A stretch of 64,000 nucleotides of DNA from Phallus indusiatus (Eukaryota; Basidiomycota; Agaricomycetes; Phallales; Phallaceae): the NCBI GenBank assembly GCA_027605045.1, contig JAQFWX010000002.1, positions 868,001 to 932,000 of the forward strand, read 5' to 3'. Of the stretch, positions 34,804 through 45,825 are shown piece after piece. The translations under genes were made by a program, and so were the position numbers. The notes under the pieces are model-generated. The model worked only from the letters and a program-made list of their open reading frames with translations. It searched no databases and was not told the DNA's origin. Every line of letters starts with the position of its first letter. The stretch's first letter is position 1.

Positions 34804-37679
34804 TCACGCTTCAGATTGCTTCTTTTCGTCAATTTGATTCTTCGAGTCTTCATCAGAGGCATCAACATCAACGTCAGCGTTAGCATCAATATCGTTAGTT
34901 TGTCCATCGTCTTCGGGTTGGACATTTCCTTTTTCCAGGTCATGATCAATTGTTTTGACCCCACCATTTGTTGTCGTCTGTGGCGTTGTGCCATCTGGTG
35001 CTCCAGCTTTTTCTGAGCGGACGATGGTTCGTTTGAGGGTGTATTTAGCTACGAAAAGACCTGAAGGAGAGGAAACACAAATTTAGTTTAGAGAGTGCGG
35101 AGAAGTTGATTAGAGCTACGTACTCATAACAAATCCGACGAATAAGACTGGCGTGTCCACGATCCAGATTGTACTAATGCTCTTGGCATATGCGTGTAAC
35201 ACCTGCTGACGTACTGCTTCAGGCTAAAGAAAAACACCGATGAATTGAATGATCTTATAAAGTAGAACCAGGACACAGGAAATAGTACCTGAATGTTTTT
35301 CAAAATGGGTACATTCTGCGCTAAAGCACCCGGAGATGTGTCAGTGTGATAGCCGGGTATTGAAGAGAGTCTCCTCCGCAATTCCTGTATCCGGAAAAAA
35401 AATTGAGTTCAGTTAGATTGATTGATAGATTTGAGTGATTTGAAGTAACGTACACTGCTCCAAATAGCTTGTCCGATCGATATACCAATAGTACCGCCCA
35501 AAGTTCTAATCAGCACGAAAGCTGAAGTACTAGTTGCCATATCTCTCAAGGGCATGGCAGCTTGTAATGCGATTAAAGGCGTTTGGAAGAGGCCTCCAGT
35601 TCCGAGGGCGGCGATGAGTGGATAGATGGCTTGAAGGGCGCTATAGATTCAAAAAGATCGTGAAACTCTATTAGAGATACCGTGGAGCCAAATGACTTAC
35701 GATGAGGTCTTATCGGATAGTTGAATCATCAAGCCATATCCGAGTGTCATTGTACTCCAAGAGAACCACATGATACCTCTGTAGTCTCCTATTTTCGAGA
35801 GAAGGATTCCTTGAAACGCCGATACGCCTGCTGATCCGAGTGAGAAGGGGAGCATTCTAATATGATGAATTATTGTCAACAACAGTAAATCAGCTTGGAG
35901 ATAGTTGGGAAAGCATACTTTATACCAGAGGTGGTTGCTGACGCGCCCAACGCTTGGAAGTAGAGAGGAAGGTAGTATGTTCCTGCAAAGAAAGCCAGTG
36001 CATGGAAAAACACGGTTATCAAAACGATACCGGTCGTCCTTGTTTTGAACAGACGAGGTGGAATAATGGGGGACCGTTTTGTGTATAGTTCATTTATAGA
36101 TGCAGCCAGCAACAAGACAACACCGACAATGAGGAGGACATATGTTGAGGGTAAACCCCCTAGAGCGAATATGAATAAAATGAAGAAATGGAAAAGATGA
36201 ATGGATGAAGACGCACATCCGTTTTCACTGTTATTGAAGCCAATGAGCAAGCATACTACGCCACCGATGAGGGAGAAAAGTCCGATGAAATCGAACTCGT
36301 CCACATGTTCTCGAAGAGTCTTGCCTTCATGAGGATTTAGATTCAAGAATATGAACAAGATGACGCCAGCTACTCCTCCAGTTGGCCTAGCGTAGAGCGA
36401 GAACGTTGTCAATATTAGTAATCAGGAGACACCGCAAGGCGAACAGACGCTCACAAGTTGATCCAGAAACACCTAAACGAGCATTCCTATTCAGTACAAA
36501 ACTGGTGGCAACAATTGAATTGAAAATGACGTACCATCGCCAAGTTACATGTTGAGTCAGTGCCTATATGCAGTTGATGACTTACAGATGAGGATGAATG
36601 GCACAAAACACTTACTCCGCCCAATAAAGGACCAATGACGCTGGAGGAAGTTGATGAGAAAAAGCTCAAATATAACCAGAAAAAAATTTGAAAATCTCAC
36701 GAAGCGATTCCCCAAGTTGCTCCAATGAAACCACCGTATTTTCCTCGTCTGGAAAAAAGACCTTGAGCTCTGATGTGATACAATGTGCGAAGCGGCGGTT
36801 GCTTACTGTTCCAATGACACAATATCACTGATCGTGATCTGAACCATCTGGATTATACCTAGTCAAAACCCAAGTGCCGTCAGCTTTCTTTCTTCTTTAG
36901 GGATGGCGTGAAAAATCGTGCCACGAACCTCCACCACCTATTCCCTGGACGGCTCTACATACGATCAGCCAGGTCATATTTTGTGCTGCGCCACACAACG
37001 CTGAACCGATCTATTATTAAACTCGAGCATGGGTAAACCGAAGCATGTTATTCTCATCAAGACTTTACGTACGAGAAAGACGACAATGCAGCTGTATAAT
37101 ATAGGCTTCCGACCCATGAGATCCGATAATTTGCCATATAGTGGGGATAGGGCAGCGGCGGAAAGGAGATATGCGCTGAGAAAATGAGAATTTAGATGGA
37201 TTTGGAATGAGAGGCAAAGGCACTTTTCATTTACCTTCCTACCCATGAGTAGTTGTTTCCACCCCCTAATTCAGCCACGATGGTTGGTAAGGCAGTGGCA
37301 ACACTATAACAAAAGTGAGCTGATAATGAATAGTATCCCTACTGAAAAGACGCACATGGTCTGATCTAACGCAGACTAAAAGCGAGAAAGTTTAATGAAG
37401 GGAAATTTCAAGCAGTAACTGGGGATCTCACCAGAAAGGTCGTCATCATAAGCCCAGAAAACACTAGGTACATGTTATTATGCGGGATATTGTGCTGCTC
37501 TGAAACAAATACCGTATCAAAACGATTCTCACCCTGAACTAGAAGACAAAGGACATACCGTTTGCTTTCCATGCCCCACGCTCCTTTTTGACAGAGGGAG
37601 ATTGAGACATGGTTTGGGCCGTAGCCTGGACCTCAGAAGCAGGCTGCACGTCGTGAACGGTAGAGTCGAGTTCTGGCAT
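34804..37679 (-). CDS. Major facilitator superfamily transporter, DHA2/14-TM drug:H+ antiporter type, about 600 aa
   Basis: About 18 small exons can be chained from ATG at 37679 to TGA at 34804, e.g. first exon 37679-37559 ending at GTATGT. Signature motifs in order: [13 protein letters not shown] (motif D1 of the family), [13 protein letters not shown] (motif A between TM2 and TM3), [10 protein letters not shown] (motif B), IGPLLGG (motif C of antiporters). These are followed by alternating hydrophobic helices and a long acidic cytosolic tail (DLEKGN...[15 protein letters not shown]). DHA2 members export drugs or amino acids using the proton gradient at the plasma or vacuolar membrane. The substrate cannot be inferred. 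Several exons are 18-30 nt, typical of agaric MFS genes. Confidence 0.88.
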
Positions 37680-40544
37680 GATTGTCGTTTGAGAAGAAAC
37701 TAAGCCGGAGACAAAAATATTTGAGCGTGCCCAAGTTCCTTTTTCAACCACTCATGCACGGGAAACGCGGATCCTGAAATCAAGACGGCACTGGCTCACA
37801 TTGCTGAGATGATGAGTAATGTGAGTAATGGGGTAAATTTAGGCTCTCCGTTTTACTCAGCCGTAATCTTTTCGCCATTTGCCATTTGCGAAAAACGCAC
37901 CTCTTCCAGAGGGTAAATCGTCTGCCGAAACTATTCGGCCGTGCCGACCAAAGCCGGTGCCAGGGCAAGAGCCCCCTTTCCGTGCAATTCAATCCGATAC
38001 TTGCCAAATCTGGCAATATACATTTCCGGCAAGCACGGATTTGGATTATGTAATACGCCGGCAATCTAATATTGCCATGTCTCGGTCGCAATCATTGGCT
38101 GGCAAATGAGTCAATACTTGTGCTATGGAAACACTACAATCCACTCCTACCTTTACTTTTTCACTTTCTCTAGACTTGTAAAACAAATATCGTTTGATGC
38201 GTGATCGGAGAAAATAATAACCAACAATCACTTAAAAATAGCGGCTCTGAGCAGTCTAGATTACAACCCTGAAGCCAAATCACCGAATAGGAGCCGGAGG
38301 TATTTGCGTGCGTACTTATACGTGCTCTTCATCTCAGATGACTGAGCTGAGATGTGATTTCATACCGTGAATCTACCTCTTCCGGATTGTCGGAGTTGGC
38401 TGCATGAGTATGAGTATAAATGACGTCTTACGACAGTCTCTCTCCAGTTTAAAAATCGCGTCGCAGTCATTGGGCAAAGTTGACTGGCTGAGAGCTCTTC
38501 GCCGTGAACCAAAGATGGATATCGGCTTGAAAGGGTCCAGCAGTCGGAAGCCTTCGATAAAGGTTAAAACGTGTGATTCATAATTGTAAGACTCACGTAT
38601 TGCCAGTGCCTTTCGGTACTGAAAAATAAGGACTTCCAGAACATTTTGTCATCGTAGCCATCCTTTGGTACAGCCTTATTCCATTTCGGCTCAAGACACT
38701 CGGACCGGGAGTCTTCGTTTAAAACGTGTTCCGGACTCGTCGAAGAAGTGGTTGTATAATCCGTCCAACCATTGTTTCCAGATCGATATAAATTCGAACA
38801 TCCAACAGGTCAGGAAATGGATCTCGATCGTGTTCCTAATTCCGACTCATGCGCAACCTGATATTCAATTGAATTTATTAAGTCATGACCTCGCTGAAGC
38901 GGGTTCGACGACACATGATTCCTATTTAAACGATCTAGCTCAGGAGTCCACGCCGCGACTTTCGTTTGGCAAAGATTAAGAGTGAGGCTGGCCGCTGCAG
39001 AGGAAAGTCGTTTTCCATTTAAAATCAATGAAGCAGCAAAGAGCAAAGAGAGAAGAAGAGAGGAATAAATGAGGACATAGTTGCGCAGGATAAATATTGA
39101 AAAACCTGCTAATACGACTGCCCTATCGCTAATTTGTCGGCCCGCGACGCGCCCAGTATGTGAGCGAAAACGAAGAAGGGGCAACCACAAAATGTGTAGT
39201 CCACATGCAAATAAACTGCCAAGCAAAAAATGAAACAGCTGCCTGGAACCTGAACCTAATGTCAGCGGATAAAAGTAACCAGTAAGAAAATTCATTTACT
39301 ATTGCTTCGGTGTGATATCATTGATGTGCCTCGTTTGAGCGCCATTTTCTGCTCGTCAGAAGTCGCTCCTAATTGGACTGAGGTAAAGCGTACAGAAAAT
39401 GTGTGCGCAGCAATCCATCGGATATAGTAAATGAAGCTTCGATAATTTTCTTTCCTATTTGAAGGATAGTGTTCCACGGCGAAGGGCGTCAAAAATCACG
39501 GAAACCGATTCTTCAGAAGACGAGTCAATTTTGAAGAGTGCTTAGTACTCCATCTGGGAAAAATTATGAGTCATAAATGGTGTTATTTTTGGAAAAATCA
39601 AACGGCCCTGCATAACCTTTCCAACTGTAATCCTTTAGAGTCCTGTTCGTGATTTACTAACTTGGATTCTTGGGAAGTGTGCGTGCAATGCCAACAAGCC
39701 TGTATTCGGATAAATGCTTACGTAATCCACGTGACTTTTGATGTGTCTGAAGATCTGACTAATGTTTGACAGCTCTCAGAGCCGCAATTTCCATGTGAGC
39801 TTGATCAGATCATAGATGGTGTATGAAGACTTGAAATAGTATCTAAAGTGGACGGTGGCACACAAAAAACTAATATTCCAAATATCGTTTTTCCCTCCAA
39901 GCTTGCCGGATTTCTCATATAAGAGAGGAGGACGGGAGCCGGAGCTTAGCTGCCGCCGTAAAAATTATGTTGGTTGGAATAGGTTAGAATGCGTGGAACT
40001 TAGCGGTTGATATCAATCGCTCCTGAACACCCATCACAGTCCATCATGTGGTCATATGCCGAGGCGCGTTAATGCCGTTGCAAATATCTCTCGGTGACAT
40101 GCAGTGCATTTTATTTTTGTTGCGAAGACGAATGTCTCCGAGTCAATGGTTGGCGTTCAATGGAGGTGGTGCTGCCTTAGAAGAAGGAGAAAACGGAATG
40201 GTACTCATTGCATTGTAGGGGTAAAGAGGAACGTTCTATTCTTGATAAATTGACTAAGGCGGCATAGGCGTGGCACCGATGATTTCCACACACACACAAG
40301 TGACCCGTCTCATGTAGGTACATAAAAAGACGCCTCCTTCATCTACGCTAGCGGCTCGGAGTCCTTCTGGGGGAATTCATATTGCGAAAACCTGTCAGGT
40401 CTCAAATCTCGGAACACGTCGGGGGGTAGGGTTAACCTCCAGTTGCGTTCGTTGGAATACCTACATAAAGTCTCAGTTCCCAAGAGAAGGGCAGTCAACC
40501 CGAATATCAACCCTCTTATCGATCTACTATAATCGCCTGTTAGC
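37680..40544. other. 2.9 kb intergenic region between divergent MFS and SDR genes
   Basis: Mostly without recognisable genes apart from a doubtful 161-codon frame at 38810-39295. A short CA repeat lies at about 40290-40300. It must contain the promoters of the MFS gene (left end) and the SDR gene (right end). Confidence 0.45.
38810..39295 (-). CDS. Hypothetical small hydrophobic protein, 161 aa (doubtful)
   Basis: An uninterrupted frame with two hydrophobic stretches (FHFLLGSLFACGLHILWL near residue 25; VLAGFSIFILRNYVLIYSSL near residue 65) and a polar tail. It could be a small membrane protein. I recognise no family and see no introns, unlike most neighbours, so it may be chance. Confidence 0.25.
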   Translation of the reverse strand: MNFLTGYFYPLTLGSGSRQLFHFLLGSLFACGLHILWLPLLRFRSHTGRVAGRQISDRAVVLAGFSIFILRNYVLIYSSLLLSLLFAASLILNGKRLSSAAASLTLNLCQTKVAAWTPELDRLNRNHVSSNPLQRGHDLINSIEYQVAHESELGTRSRSIS

Positions 40545-41806
40545 ATGCCACCTTCTGAGCTCGATAGTCCTTCCACATCTGCTTATTCGGCCATTGTGAC
40601 TGGTGCTGCTCAAGGGATCGGTCGGTCTGTCGCGATTCGTTTGGCTCGTACGGGATACAACGTCGCGGTTACCGACTTACCCTCAAAAGTTGAATTACTT
40701 GATTCGCTTGTCGCTGAGATAACAGCACTGGGTCGGACGGGGCTCGCACTGCCGGGTGACGTTAGGAACGAAGCTGATGTGGAAGACGCAGTAACGCGAA
40801 CAGTGAAAGAACTAGGTCCATTGTACATCGTGCGTTGTCTTCCCCGTTACAACCTTTTGAAATTGGACCTTCCGTTGTAGATGGTTGCCAATGCAGGCAT
40901 AGGACTTCCGGTAGCTACTATCATGGACAGTAAGTGCCCGTTAATGACCGTCCAGAAATCAATCCAGAATATTGGTATCGATTCTCATTCTACTTAAGCG
41001 ACTATGGAGGAGTGGGACCGGTATTTATCTGTAAACTTGACCGGTGTCTTTCTCTGTTACAGAGCCGCTGCTCGCATTATGGTTGCACAGGGTCTTGGAG
41101 GGAAAATCATAGGTGCGCGTTTTCACGCTCACGAGAGCGTTTCCAGCGAAGTTGAAAACAGGATATATCAGGGGCATGTTCAACGGCAGGAAAACGAGGT
41201 GAAAACTAGCATCTTCTGGAAGGTTCCAAACTGAGACCATGTTACAACAGGTTCGGCTATGATGGGTGCCTATTGTGCGAGCAAGTTTGGTGTAAGAGCG
41301 TTAACACAATCATTGGGTAGGTTATGTTAAGCAGCTAATTTGATATCGGGTCTTGATCCTCTCTCTACATTTAGCGGCCGAAGTAGGAAAATACAATATA
41401 AACGTCAACGCATACGCTCCGGGCGTTATTGATACCCCTCTTTGTAAGTTTCCGGCGATATCTATCTACCTTCATTCATATAGGTTACAGTGCACGAGTC
41501 GGACGCTGATGCCGCTGTTCGCATGAACCAGTCCAACGGCGCTTGGATAGATATGGTAACTCTCTTGACAAACAGCTTTTCAGGATTTTTCACGAGTTTT
41601 TTTGGTTTAGCTTAACAAACGTACTGCGCTGGGAAGGATGGGAACACCGGAAGATGTTGCAAATTTGGTATCGTATCTCATATCAGAAGAAGCGAATTTC
41701 ATGACAGGTGATGTAGATAAAGTGTTGATGAGTTTACTAAAACTAAACAATATTTCCCTGTTCAGGTCAAACGATTAGTCTTAATGGTGGTTCTCACATG
41801 GACTAG
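40545..41806 (+). CDS. Short-chain dehydrogenase/reductase (acetoin/diacetyl reductase-like), 270 aa
   Basis: Nine exons close: 40545-40829, 40881-40929, 40999-41112, 41172-41198, 41251-41316, 41375-41443, 41491-41555, 41611-41707, 41766-41806. VTGAAQGIG (about residue 18) is the TGxxxGxG nucleotide site, and an acidic residue after the second strand (TDLP) suggests NAD(H) preference. VANAG is the structural NAG motif. Catalytic Ser (CST) and Tyr/Lys (AYCASK) follow, then the APGVIDTPL loop and a C-terminal LNGG. The catalytic Ser lies on a 27-nt exon (41172-41198) that is easy to miss; without it the protein would lack its active-site Ser. The closest family pattern I know is (S)-acetoin-forming diacetyl reductase, but SDR substrate calls are weak. 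Confidence 0.9.
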
Positions 41807-42121
41807 ACAAATGATAATGCACTCGGATATAACGATCTTACTGTATATTCATTCATCATCATTGTTAATATTTCACTATTATATAGGGCGTATCTATAAC
41901 TGGAGAAGCCTGTGGAAAAGATTAAAGAATCGGAGTTTGGAACTATAATTGAATTCCTCGGTCATTCTCAGCCGTTCGGCTTCAAAAAAGCCTTGACAAA
42001 GAAGTGAAGGCATCGAAATCTTTGCCAGATGTGTGTTCAAAAGTCACGACATGCCTATAGCGAGCTCCAATTCGGACATCATCCTCCGTATTGATTTGAC
42101 TTTTTCTCTTGCTCCACCAGG

Positions 42122-44234
42122 ATGAAAGTAGCTGAGCTGACTTTTTGCAACATTTCGCTGGGAATCGGATGTGTCTACGTTTTGTATAAAACGAGCGCGA
42201 TGCTCATTCGGAGACATCTGATCAAGAAACTCACCGCTCTAGACGAACTCGCCAAACTCGGTACGAAGTCAAATCGGAGAACTGAACAGCTTAGGGGCAC
42301 TGTGATCATCTGCGGCGGAAGGTGATTTCATTTTCAACGTCTTATTAAAAATTTGTTTATAAAAGTTACTGATGTACATTTTTAGTATAGCTGGTTTATT
42401 GGTCGCTAAAGTGTGCTCAGACCACTTTGAGAACGTAGTCATCGTGGAATCGGAAGAATGGGTGACCACTCCCGATGGATATACAGGATCACATCGTAAA
42501 GAACTAGCGAATAAAAAGAGATCCCACACAGCGCAATACAACGCTGCTCATATGTTCCAAACCTTCTTGGTTAAAACGCTTGCCAAGTGGTTCCCAGATT
42601 TCAAAAAAGAATGCGAAAGGATGGGTGGACGGTAAGAATTCAGTCGGTGATTCAAGACCGTCCCTTTTTTTAAATCCTCGGATACTCTTATATAGAATAA
42701 TACCCCAAATGTGGCCTATCGTTATTAGCGGCATACCGTTTGCAGATGACTTCCCACCTAAAGGTCGTACACATCCCACAACTGTAAGGATTACGAGGGG
42801 CTGGATTTGAGATAATGCTTCGCCGGCTAGTCATGAACTCGTGCGAGAATGTACGGTATGTTGCCGGGACCGTATTGGGGCTGGAGCAAGCCGATAACAC
42901 CAACGTGATCACCGGGGTACGAGTCAAAACTGCTAGTAAGGAGATCACATTATCTGCAATTTTAGCTATTGGTACGGCCCTTTTCGAACTTATTCAAGAC
43001 TCGGGGTCTGATAAATTTTCCTTAGATTGCACGGGTGCCAGCTCGGCCGGTTTACGGTGGCTGAGAGACTTAGCGAACGCTGCAAAAAACGAAGAAGCCG
43101 TAAAACAGTTGGACAACCTCCGTCTGACCTATGATCCGAAGCAGTCATACCGTACTATTGAATTCGACATTCCTCCAGAATTGATCCCTCGTTTAATGGA
43201 TGCAGGATTTCCATCAGGCTGGGATTCGACTGGTATGGTTTTGACTGTCTTTCCAGACTTGAAACTGGAGAATAAGTTTTTCTCAATAACGAGGAAGGAT
43301 AATAACTACTGTGAGCTTCGAATTTTCGTTCATCTGGAATACATTCATGAGAAATGATGATAGTGGAGCTCCTGTGTGGTGGTTGGGCCGTGTCCGATGA
43401 GATTTTGAGCATTGAAGATATTCGTTCATACATCCACAATCTCAGAGTTTATAAATCTCTTCCGACCTGGGTCTTCCGAATGGTAGAATTACTGGAGGAA
43501 TATCAAGTTCCATTCACTATTGATAGGTATGTATTCGCTTTATACTAATCTGGAAACACAAATTCACTTATTTCATATTCAGGGACCGCTGTGTATATAC
43601 CTTACCATATGTATCAGCATATGCCATCGAATTTTATTGCGATAGGTGATTCCGCTCGAGGGTAAACTTCAGATCTTGTATATTTTCGTAAATTGACCAT
43701 TTATTAGTGTCGGGTGTACTAAGGCATGCATCGAAGCATTGTCGCTGGGAAAGGTTTTGGATGAATGTTATCGTCAGGAAGGAACCCAAATCGACCGGTT
43801 GCCTCGGCATTTCTCTGAGGAATTTCACAAAATACAAGCCTCACGGACCGGTTCCGAATGGTGCGCAAACCCTTTAGCGTTCCCACAGTAACTAAATTGA
43901 GTCTTCACAGGGATAAATATAAAATCGAGGACTACATTTTGGAGTCGACCGTTCCTTCTAAAGGCGAGGATCCCCAAACCTTCGGGAGGTCCCAAGTTGC
44001 TTTCGGTCGACTGGTGATGCAAGCAGCTTTTAAGGCAAGCTTTTCGAATCTGGCTCGCGTTTTTTCGACTTTATTAACAAGGATTTTGGTATCGAACAGG
44101 ATAAACATATCTCGGACATCTTGGGATACATGCGATGCTTTCTGATACCAGCTATTGAAATTCTTACCCCCAGGGTATTATTAAAGCTTTTGAGACTCAA
44201 ATTATTTCATAAATCTCCTTTATTAGAGTTATAG
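42122..44234 (+). pseudogene. FAD/NAD(P)-binding oxidoreductase gene with multiple frame breaks
   Basis: The start MKVAELTF and a first helix (possible membrane anchor) lead to the FAD Rossmann motif IICGGSIAGLLVAKV split by an intron after 42319. Blocks then match a basidiomycete FAD-dependent monooxygenase-like family: MFQTFLVKTLAKWFPDF, MLRRLVMNSCENV, AIDCTGASSAGLRWLR (joined by an intron 42972-43025), CGGWAVSDE, HMPSNFIAIGDSA, SRFFDFINKDFG. Frame changes without plausible introns occur near 42800, 43310-43352, 43590 and 44060. The GD.A..VNP.FGQG flavin-binding segment is damaged. I call it a recent pseudogene. If the breaks are sequencing indels, it would be an enzyme of about 570 aa. Confidence 0.6.
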
Positions 44235-44619
44235 CCTCTAGTGGTTTATTTAAATTGTCTTTTTTTTTCTTCCTTCCTATGTCTATTATATAAATATGTA
44301 ATTAAGTTTTTCTTTGATAGCCTGAACACACCGGTGGTACAATGATAGCACCTCCAGAGCTGGCAAGTTCCAACATACACAGACGGCAGTGCTTGGCACC
44401 GGGTGGCCATCTGTGGCCATCTGCATGACTCGAAGGCTGTGTTAGACGCCTTCACATGTCGCGTCACGGAGTCACGATTTGCCACCGATTTGGTCCCGGG
44501 ATAAATGGCTCATCCTGCAATCTGTTGCTTTTTACTTTAGCTCTCTGTGGCAAAATTGCGCCTTTGAAAGTCGCTCCTAATTTTCGTACTCATTTTAGCA
44601 GCTTTTACACCCATTTATT

Positions 44620-45513
44620 ATGTACTCTGCACCGGACCCACTAAACACTGCGGAAAGCCCTCCAGATGAATGGTTCTTCGCAAGCGAGCAAGCACCCCGT
44701 CATGTACCTGTTGAAGATCGTTTCGGCGGTGGCGAAATTCCTTTCGTTGATCCATACCTGTCGTCCTTTCTCGGAATGATTGAAAACCTTGGCTCAATCT
44801 CGGACCTTCCTCCAGTCCCAGGTTCCAGTCCTAACTATACGGATCCGAAAAACTTTTCTGCTAGTCCACCTTCTGATGATGGTTTTTCTCCTGTCCTCGA
44901 CTTCTTATCGGCTTATTCATGGGACATAGAGGAAGATTGTCCCGTTGCCGTCACGGGTTCCACTCTCATCATGAAACTTGAAGATGAGAATGTACACACT
45001 GAGCAATTTACTACCAAGCAAGAAGATCTTTATGAAGACATGAATCTTGCCTCTCAAGCGTTTGAGCAAGTACCTGGATTGCAAGCTGAATTTACGTCAG
45101 AACTACCTTTGGATCTGTTCAGTCTTGGATCTTCCAACCTAATGAGTTTGCCTTCGAAGAAAATTTGCCGAGGACGTCGCGTCCCCACTGTTGAGATAAT
45201 CGAAGAAATAAACAGGAAGACTAATTACACCAAGCCTAAAGGGGGAACAGATGCTTTCGTTGAACGACGCTTTGCTTGTGGCTATGTGGACTGTAGGAAA
45301 TGCTTCAAACGCAGAGAGCACTTGGTCCGACATCAACGATCGGCCCATTCGTCCGAAAAACGTAAGTATTATTGCGAGTACCTCGAGCACGTAATTGTTA
45401 CGACCCCTTTAGCCTTCAAATGTCCCGTCGATGATTGTGATTTTTCCTGTAACCGCAAAGACAACATGCATCAACACATTCGCAACGCCCACTGCAAAAC
45501 AAGACGAATGTGA
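44620..45513 (+). CDS. C2H2 zinc-finger transcription factor, 280 aa
   Basis: Two exons close: 44620-45361 and 45413-45513. The first 190 residues are acidic and Ser/Pro-rich (possible activation region) with no known domain. A basic KKICRGRRVP patch follows. There are two C-terminal C2H2 fingers: C-G-YVDC..CFKRREHLVRHQRSAH and CPVDDCDFSCNRKDNMHQHIRNAH. Splicing creates the linker SSEKPFKC between them, a canonical TGEKPF-like linker, which confirms the intron. Probably nuclear and sequence-specific. Many agarics have such short two-finger factors; targets unknown. Its 3' end faces the TFIIIA gene about 310 bp away. Confidence 0.85.
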   Translation: MYSAPDPLNTAESPPDEWFFASEQAPRHVPVEDRFGGGEIPFVDPYLSSFLGMIENLGSISDLPPVPGSSPNYTDPKNFSASPPSDDGFSPVLDFLSAYSWDIEEDCPVAVTGSTLIMKLEDENVHTEQFTTKQEDLYEDMNLASQAFEQVPGLQAEFTSELPLDLFSLGSSNLMSLPSKKICRGRRVPTVEIIEEINRKTNYTKPKGGTDAFVERRFACGYVDCRKCFKRREHLVRHQRSAHSSEKRKYYCEYLEHVIVTTPLAFKCPVDDCDFSCNRKDNMHQHIRNAHCKTRRM

Positions 45514-45825
45514 TTTCCTCAGCCCTTCTATTGTTTAATGCCATCTATGTATCTCAACCCCGGGTGATGTTTCAATTTCTCAGTTGATTATTAACTGTCA
45601 TACTCTGTTTGGGCTATTCAATTTCTCTCTTCTCTTGGACAATATCCTCTTGTATCTCCAACCGACACTTTTGTACCTCACCTGTTATGATTATATAACA
45701 AAGGACACTGTATTATTCATTTCCAGGTTCAAACTCCTCTCAGACGGTTCCCTAATTTAAGGTGTATTGATACGCTGAATAACCAAACTATCGGTAAACT
45801 AACTGTAAATTAAGCATCGGTAATA

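Noticed and set aside
38665..38979. 104-codon + strand frame opposite the hydrophobic minus frame
   Set aside because: No motif, and it overlaps another doubtful frame; at most one could be real.
42779..42815. A 28-nt intron (GTAAGG...GAG) to repair the frame in the FAD gene
   Set aside because: It is far below the size range of other introns here (about 50-60 nt) and would delete a conserved stretch; a frameshift explains the data better.
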